From the NCBI GenBank assembly GCA_036478975.1, contig JAZGFA010000188.1, positions 1 to 10,386 of the forward strand: a stretch of 10,386 bases of DNA, in the 5' to 3' direction. Of the stretch, positions 6,347-10,386 are shown one piece after another (position 1 is the stretch's first letter; each line of letters opens with the position of its first letter). A model generated the notes under the pieces. That model saw only the letters and a list, made by a program, of their open reading frames with translations. It did no database searches and was not told where the DNA came from. Position numbers and translations under genes: made by a program. Source of the stretch: Robiginitomaculum sp036478975. GTDB taxonomy: Bacteria; Pseudomonadota; Alphaproteobacteria; Caulobacterales; Maricaulaceae.

Positions 6347-7156
6347 CTAGCCAACGAAAGATTTCTCAACCACGAAATCACCTGGCTTGGAATTAGAGCC
6401 CTCGACAAGGCCAAAGCTTTCACAAAGCGCCTTCGTGTCATTAATCATCGCCATGGAGCCGCAAATCATCGCCCGGTCAGTCTCCCGGTTCATCACGGGG
6501 ACCCCAAGTGTTTCAAACAGTTTTCCGCTTTCCATCAGGGCGGTAATGCGGCCCTTAAGCGGATAATCTTCGCGGGTTAAGCTGGTAATATGGCGCAATT
6601 TCCCCGCAACCATTTCGCCGACGAGCGGATCATCGCGCAAGGCCGCCACTAAATCTAGGGCGTAAGTTAACTCATCGCGCTGGCGGCAGGTCTGGGTTAG
6701 AATAACCTCGTCAAAGCGCTCATAGGTATCGGGGTCGCGCATGACAGAGGCAAAGGGCGCTATGCCTGTGCCGGTGGAAAACATATAAAGCCGCTTGGCC
6801 GGCGTAAGCGCATCAAGCACTAATGTGCCGACGGATTTCTTGCCGAGCAAAACCTTATCCCCGACCGCAATTTTTTGCAAAATTGACGTCAGCGGGCCGC
6901 CCTCAACCTTAATAGAGTAAAAATCGAGCTTTTCATCCCAAGACGGGCTGGCGATGGAATAGGCGCGCATAATGTTCTTTTTCTCGCCCGGCAGGCCAAT
7001 CATGACAAATTCACCGGAGCGAAAGCGAAACGCATCTGGGCGGGTAATCGAAAAGGAAAAAAGGCGATCCGTGTAATGCTTCACCGCTAACACCGTTTCT
7101 GATGACGGCGCATTCGGGTTTACTTTTTTAACGGGCCTTGGGGTTGAATCTGTCAT
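6347..7156 (-). CDS. fpr: Ferredoxin-NADP+ reductase, bacterial type
   Basis: A 269-residue flavoenzyme that moves electrons between NADPH and ferredoxin or flavodoxin in the cytoplasm. The FAD site is RAYSIASP (64-71), with GGPLTS (86-91). The NADP site is STGTGIAPF (127-135) followed by MRDP, and CGSMAM (232-237). The C-terminus VVEKSFVG extends past the aromatic end seen in E. coli Fpr, as in the Rhodobacter/Azotobacter subclass. The likely role is redox balance, Fe-S or oxidative-stress support; partners are not visible. Start ATG 7154-7156 has AGGA eight to eleven bases upstream. A possible promoter reads TTGAAT (plus-strand 7218-7223), 17 bp, TAGATG (7195-7200), which is weak. Its stop codon directly abuts the lptD stop with no spacer, and it diverges from greA over 149 bp. 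Confidence 0.93.
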   Translation of the reverse strand: MTDSTPRPVKKVNPNAPSSETVLAVKHYTDRLFSFSITRPDAFRFRSGEFVMIGLPGEKKNIMRAYSIASPSWDEKLDFYSIKVEGGPLTSILQKIAVGDKVLLGKKSVGTLVLDALTPAKRLYMFSTGTGIAPFASVMRDPDTYERFDEVILTQTCRQRDELTYALDLVAALRDDPLVGEMVAGKLRHITSLTREDYPLKGRITALMESGKLFETLGVPVMNRETDRAMICGSMAMINDTKALCESFGLVEGSNSKPGDFVVEKSFVG

Positions 7157-7249
7157 GGCTGTCCTGAATTTATTCTCTTATTTATCTTACGGCACATCTA
7201 GTCTTAATCATTGGGAAATTCAACCAATCTATGCTGATGCTTACACGTC

Positions 7250-7278
7250 TTGCAAAACTGGGCAGCAGGCCCTATATC
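7250..7278 (+). promoter_or_regulatory. Likely sigma-70 type promoter of greA
   Basis: TTGCAA (7250-7255) and TATATC (7273-7278) are separated by exactly 17 bp. This is a good match to the alphaproteobacterial housekeeping pattern TTGAC(A)-N17-TATAT. Transcription would start near 7285, giving a leader of about 20 nt before the greA ATG. The prediction is from sequence only. Confidence 0.55.
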
Positions 7279-7286
7279 CGCCTGCT
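7264..7286. promoter_or_regulatory. Inverted repeat over the greA -10 region (possible operator)
   Basis: AGCAGGC (7264-7270) and GCCTGCT (7280-7286) are a perfect 7-bp inverted repeat with a 9-bp spacer that contains the predicted -10 hexamer TATATC. A dimeric repressor bound here would block RNA polymerase. The dyad is directly visible; no regulator is identified, and it could also form a hairpin in DNA or RNA. Confidence 0.4.
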
Positions 7287-7305
7287 ATGATTACGGGAAA
7301 CGACC

Positions 7306-7782
7306 ATGAATAAATATCCGATGACAGTTGGCGGCCACGCCGCCCTTGAGATCGAGCTTAAGCAGCTTAAAAATGTAGAGCGCGGGGAAATCATCCAAGC
7401 GATCGCCGTTGCGCGCGAGCATGGGGATTTGAAGGAAAACGCGGAATATCACGCGGCCAAAGAAAAACAGGGCTTTATCGAAGGCCGCATTAAAGAGCTT
7501 GAGACTAAGCTCACCCTTTCCCAAGTTATCGACGTGTCTAAAATGAGCGGCGATACGGTCAAATTTGGCGCGACTGTGAAACTCGTCAATGTCGATACGG
7601 ACGTCGAAGTCAGCTATCAAATCGTCGGCGAAGACGAAGCGGATGCTAAAATTGGTAAAATTAACATTGCCTCTCCCATTGCCCGCGCAATGATTAGTAA
7701 AGAGGTCGGCGATGAGTTTGAGCTAATGGCTCCGGGCGGTGTAAAGGGCTTTGAAATCCTCGCGATTACTTACAAAGCCTAA
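7306..7782 (+). CDS. greA: Transcription elongation factor GreA
   Basis: A 158-residue protein, the same length as E. coli GreA. The N-terminal coiled coil (about 10-75) carries the catalytic tip REHGDLKENAEYHAAKE with the two acidic residues Asp41 and Glu44 that position Mg2+ in the RNA polymerase active site. The C-terminal FKBP-like domain (about 80-158) includes SPIARAMISKEVGDE and a GVKGFEILAI end. GreA enters the secondary channel of stalled, backtracked RNA polymerase and stimulates cleavage of the 3' RNA. The ATG at 7306 has GGGAAA five bases upstream. Its TAA stop overlaps the next gene's ATG by one base (TAATG), so the two are probably co-transcribed and translationally coupled. Confidence 0.97.
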   Translation: MNKYPMTVGGHAALEIELKQLKNVERGEIIQAIAVAREHGDLKENAEYHAAKEKQGFIEGRIKELETKLTLSQVIDVSKMSGDTVKFGATVKLVNVDTDVEVSYQIVGEDEADAKIGKINIASPIARAMISKEVGDEFELMAPGGVKGFEILAITYKA

Positions 7783-8759
7783 TGGCTGGTGGCACGCTAA
7801 ACTGTTTGGTCATATCGGACGGACGGCGCGGCATTGAAAACCAAGCCCTTGGGCTAGCGCAGGCGGCGGGCACTCTGCGCGCCTTAAACATTGAAACGCG
7901 CATTATTTCGCATAAGGGCTTGATGAAGGCCTGCCCCCCTCGCCTGCAATTAGCCCTATGGCCTAAGCCGAAAAATTATGGCTTGCCAAATATAGCCCCC
8001 CATATTGCTATTGGCTGTGGCCGCCAAGCCATTGCGCCCCTGCGCGCATTAAAGGCGGCGCGCGGAGCCGATATTTTCACCGTCTATGTGCAAGACCCGC
8101 GCGTGAATTGCCGCCATTTTGATATGGTGATAGCGCCGGAGCATGACGGGCTTAGCGGGGCTAATGTCGAAACTATGATAGGCTCCCCAAGCCGGGTAAA
8201 CGCCGCCATGCTAGCGGCGGCAAAGGCGCAGTTTAACGCTCAGCTTTCCACGCTACCCGCCTCAAAAATCGCTGTGCTTATCGGCGGAGCATCTAAATCG
8301 AGGGCTTTGTCCAAGAATATACACGCGCAGCATTTGGCCGCGATTTGCGCCCTAGTGGAAAATGGCCACGGCGTTATGATTACCACATCACGACGCACCC
8401 CCGATTGGGCCGTAGCCGATTACCGCGCTATGGCACAAGATATTGATTCGGTTTGGTTTTATGAGGGCGGAGAGCCTAACCCCTATTTCGCTTTTCTGGC
8501 CAGCGCCGACGCTATTCTTATCACCGAAGAATCGACCAATATGCTGACCGAGGCCTGCGCTACGGGGGCGCCGGTTTTCCGCCTGCCCATGGGCGGGCAA
8601 GCGGGGAAATTTGAGCAGCTTTATAGCGCGCTAAAGACCCGCTGCCATCTCACCCCCTTTGACGGCGTAATCACCGCAAAACCCTACGCGCCCTTAAATG
8701 AGACCGCGCGCATGGCGCAGCGGCTTTGGACGCGTTATGACGGGCGTAAGCACAGCTAG
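7782..8759 (+). CDS. ELM1/DUF1022 family protein of unknown bacterial function
   Basis: A 325-residue protein of the Mito_fiss_Elm1 family (PF06258, COG3660), named after a plant mitochondrial fission factor and common in Alphaproteobacteria. Family marks are ISDGRRGIENQALGLAQ (11-27), GCGRQA (78-83), VQDPR (104-108) with MVIAPEHD (115-122), LIGGASKS (166-173), TTSRRTP (201-207) and NPYFAFLASADAILITEEST (233-252) followed by NMLTEACATG. The C-terminal pattern resembles the nucleotide-sugar half of GT-B glycosyltransferases, so a glycosyltransferase-like fold is plausible, but no reaction is known. There is no signal peptide or membrane helix; it is probably cytoplasmic or membrane-associated. 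It starts inside the greA stop codon (TAATG) without its own Shine-Dalgarno, so translation likely depends on greA. It ends with TAG. Confidence 0.88.
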   Translation: MAGGTLNCLVISDGRRGIENQALGLAQAAGTLRALNIETRIISHKGLMKACPPRLQLALWPKPKNYGLPNIAPHIAIGCGRQAIAPLRALKAARGADIFTVYVQDPRVNCRHFDMVIAPEHDGLSGANVETMIGSPSRVNAAMLAAAKAQFNAQLSTLPASKIAVLIGGASKSRALSKNIHAQHLAAICALVENGHGVMITTSRRTPDWAVADYRAMAQDIDSVWFYEGGEPNPYFAFLASADAILITEESTNMLTEACATGAPVFRLPMGGQAGKFEQLYSALKTRCHLTPFDGVITAKPYAPLNETARMAQRLWTRYDGRKHS

Positions 8760-8760
8760 A

Positions 8761-8788
8761 TTTATCCCTATGTTTTTTGGGGGATAAA
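8761..8788. other. 8-bp inverted repeat after the ELM1 gene
   Basis: TTTATCCC (8761-8768) and GGGATAAA (8781-8788) are perfect complements around a 12-nt loop that contains a run of six T. It begins two bases after the stop codon. No T-run follows the stem, so it is not a standard terminator, though it might stop or stabilise the greA-ELM1 transcript. A second short repeat, AAGCGC (8805-8810) with GCGCTT (8819-8824), follows. Confidence 0.45.
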
Positions 8789-8863
8789 CGCGCCCCGCCC
8801 TTGCAAGCGCAGCGCGGCGCGCTTACCTTAAACCTTCGAGATTCCTTTATATAAGAGCGCCCT

Positions 8864-9823
8864 ATGACTGACCCCATTCACCACAAAGTTATGATTATCG
8901 GATCTGGCCCCGCCGGTTATACCGCCGCCGTCTACGCCGCGCGCGCCATGCTCGCCCCCGGCATTGTTGCGGGCATGCAGCCGGGCGGGCAGCTAACCAT
9001 CACTACGGACGTAGAAAACTATCCCGGCTTTCCCGAAATTATGGGGCCAGAGCTAATGGAGCATTTCAAAACCCATGCGCTTAAATTTGGCACCAAAATT
9101 TATGACGACATGATAACGGATGTTGATTTCACCGCGCGGCCTATGACTATGACCGGAGACGGCGGACAGATTTACACCGCCGACGCCGTGATTATCGCCA
9201 CGGGCGCGCAGGCTAAATGGATCGGCCTGCCCTCCGAAGATTATTTCCAAGGCTTTGGGGTTTCTGCCTGCGCCACATGCGACGGATTTTTCTATCGCAA
9301 CAAAGAAGTCTTTGTTATTGGCGGCGGCAATACCGCCGTAGAGGAGGCTTTGTTTTTAACCAATTTTGCCTCCAAAGTGACCCTCGTCCATCGCCGCGAT
9401 AGTCTGCGCGCGGAAAAGATTTTGCAAAACCGCCTAATGGAAAACCCCAAAGTTGAAATCCTTTGGGATACACAGCTTGACGAAATCCTTGGGGATGACC
9501 AACCGCGCGGGGTTACCGGCGTGCGTCTTAAATCGGTGAAAACCGGAGAGCTATTTGAACGCGAAACCCATGGCGTGTTTATCGCTATCGGTCATAAACC
9601 CTCCACGGACGTATTTAAAGGCCATGTGGCGATGAATGGCGGCGGCTATATCACCACAGCCCCGGACAGCACGGCGACCAATCTTCCGGGCGTTTTTGCC
9701 GCCGGGGATGTGTCAGATGAAACCTTTAGGCAAGCGGTGACCGCCGCGGGGCTTGGTTGCATGAGCGCGCTTGAGGCCGAGCGCTGGCTAACCGAGCAAG
9801 GCCCAAAACAGGGCACAACTTAA
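8864..9823 (+). CDS. trxB: Thioredoxin-disulfide reductase
   Basis: A 319-residue, low-molecular-weight thioredoxin reductase, a homodimeric FAD enzyme that uses NADPH to reduce thioredoxin in the cytoplasm. The FAD-binding GSGPAG is at 13-18, and the redox-active CATC is Cys136-Ala-Thr-Cys139 followed by Asp140. The NADPH Rossmann motif GGGNTA is at 153-158, and the NADPH-specific HRRDSLRA is at 176-183. The second FAD motif GVFAAGDV lies near the C-terminus. The ATG at 8864 has AAGAG (8853-8857) six bases upstream. A weak promoter possibility is TTGCAA (8801-8806), 17 bp, TACCTT (8824-8829). Its TAA stop overlaps the ATG of the following LysR gene by one base. It supplies reduced thioredoxin for ribonucleotide reductase, peroxiredoxins and related enzymes. 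Confidence 0.97.
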   Translation: MTDPIHHKVMIIGSGPAGYTAAVYAARAMLAPGIVAGMQPGGQLTITTDVENYPGFPEIMGPELMEHFKTHALKFGTKIYDDMITDVDFTARPMTMTGDGGQIYTADAVIIATGAQAKWIGLPSEDYFQGFGVSACATCDGFFYRNKEVFVIGGGNTAVEEALFLTNFASKVTLVHRRDSLRAEKILQNRLMENPKVEILWDTQLDEILGDDQPRGVTGVRLKSVKTGELFERETHGVFIAIGHKPSTDVFKGHVAMNGGGYITTAPDSTATNLPGVFAAGDVSDETFRQAVTAAGLGCMSALEAERWLTEQGPKQGTT

Positions 9824-10386
9824 TGGCGCTAGACTGGGACAAATTACGCACGTTCCACGCGGCGGCCGAATGCGGCTCTCTGACGGCGGCGGCGGAGCGT
9901 TTGAAAATATCCCAGTCCGCGGTTAGCCGCCAAATTACGGCCCTAGAGCATAGCCTCTCCACCCCGCTATTTCACCGCCATGCGCGCGGGCTGACGCTCA
10001 CCGAGCAAGGGCGCATTCTATATAGCGCCGCCGACGACATGGCCCATAAGGCCGCCCTCGCCGTAGCGACGGTTAAAGATAGCCGCGACAAACCCCAAGG
10101 CACGTTACGCGTCTCCACCCCGATATCGCTGGGCGCGAATTGGCTAACGGCGGTGCTGCCCGAATTTCTTAAGGCCTATCCGCTGATAAATGTGGAGCTT
10201 TATCTAGAGGATGAGGAACACGACCTGACCGCCTTTGATGTCGATTGCGCCCTGCGGCCCTTCCCGTCAACCCAAGGCGACGTGATTGAGCGCAAGCTTG
10301 GCAGCATCTCCCAGAGCCTTTACGCCGCGCAAAAATATTTGGCCGAGCATGGCGCGCCGCAAACGGTTGAAGATTTAGACAACCAT
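9823..10386 (+). CDS. LysR-type transcriptional regulator, N-terminal 188 residues
   Basis: Reading from the ATG at 9823 gives an open frame of 188 codons to the window edge, starting MALDWDKLRTFHAAAECGSL. A winged helix-turn-helix occupies about residues 5-62 (TAAAERLKISQSAVSRQITA, LEHSLSTPLFHR), the standard LysR DNA-binding domain. A linker helix follows, then the start of the periplasmic-binding-protein-like effector domain (GTLRVSTPISLG from about residue 91). Such proteins bind a small effector and usually control one or a few promoters. The effector cannot be read from the sequence, and the C-terminal part is outside the window. It overlaps the trxB stop codon (TAATG), so it is probably translated from the trxB mRNA. 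It may respond to redox state, but that rests on position only. Confidence 0.93.
   Translation, partial: MALDWDKLRTFHAAAECGSLTAAAERLKISQSAVSRQITALEHSLSTPLFHRHARGLTLTEQGRILYSAADDMAHKAALAVATVKDSRDKPQGTLRVSTPISLGANWLTAVLPEFLKAYPLINVELYLEDEEHDLTAFDVDCALRPFPSTQGDVIERKLGSISQSLYAAQKYLAEHGAPQTVEDLDNH

Noticed and set aside
7785..7792. GCTGGTGG, identical to the E. coli Chi site
   Set aside because: Alphaproteobacteria normally use AddAB with different recognition sequences, and a single 8-mer at a gene junction is expected by chance.
3905..8844. GANTC sites (possible CcrM methylation) upstream of lptD (3905-3909), trxB (8840-8844) and rpsU (1328-1332)
   Set aside because: About this many are expected by chance in the combined intergenic length, and no CtrA-type TTAA-N7-TTAA box accompanies them.
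1..10386. Search for insertion sequences, phage remnants, CRISPR arrays, tRNA or rRNA genes and toxin-antitoxin pairs
   Set aside because: None seen; all coding space is taken by recognisable core genes and all gaps are shorter than 200 bp.

Overview
The window reads as a chromosomal housekeeping region of an alphaproteobacterium. The supporting signs are an rpsU with a long basic tail, a LptD with an N-terminal CxxC pair and a lone C-terminal Cys, a bacterial-type ferredoxin-NADP+ reductase ending in FVG, and an ELM1-family gene directly behind greA. Base composition looks moderately GC-rich throughout. I see no insertion sequence, phage gene, CRISPR array, tRNA or rRNA, and no base-composition break that suggests recent transfer. 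The order Maricaulales/Caulobacterales is a guess from overall feel, not something the sequence proves.

Layout. At the left edge a truncated arsC-type arsenate reductase gene (minus strand) diverges from a class C beta-lactamase-fold esterase/hydrolase gene (plus strand) across only 39 bp. A 198-bp gap with a phased set of short repeats and a leader hairpin precedes rpsU (ribosomal protein bS21). rpsU converges on recQ (DNA helicase). The gap between them holds a strong, probably bidirectional terminator flanked by two identical 20-bp copies of a small dyad element. recQ diverges from lptD (outer-membrane LPS translocon). lptD converges with a ferredoxin-NADP+ reductase gene so tightly that the stop codons abut.

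The right part is a plus-strand block. It starts with greA (transcript cleavage factor), which has a recognisable promoter with a dyad over its -10 region. greA overlaps an ELM1/DUF1022-family gene by one base (TAATG). A 104-bp gap with inverted repeats follows, then trxB (thioredoxin reductase), which overlaps a LysR-type regulator gene by one base (again TAATG). The regulator runs off the right edge.

How the genes relate. Most are independent core functions: translation, recombination and repair, envelope biogenesis, redox, transcription. Two one-base overlaps suggest translationally coupled pairs, greA-ELM1 and trxB-lysR. fpr and trxB are both NADPH-linked flavoenzymes of redox homeostasis, and the truncated arsC product depends on thiol redox, but they are not one operon. 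I did not find a convincing new multi-gene system. The most worthwhile leads are the ELM1 gene of unknown bacterial function coupled to greA, the small repeat and dyad elements in the gaps, an unlinked lptD, and a changed DNA-coupling loop in RecQ.
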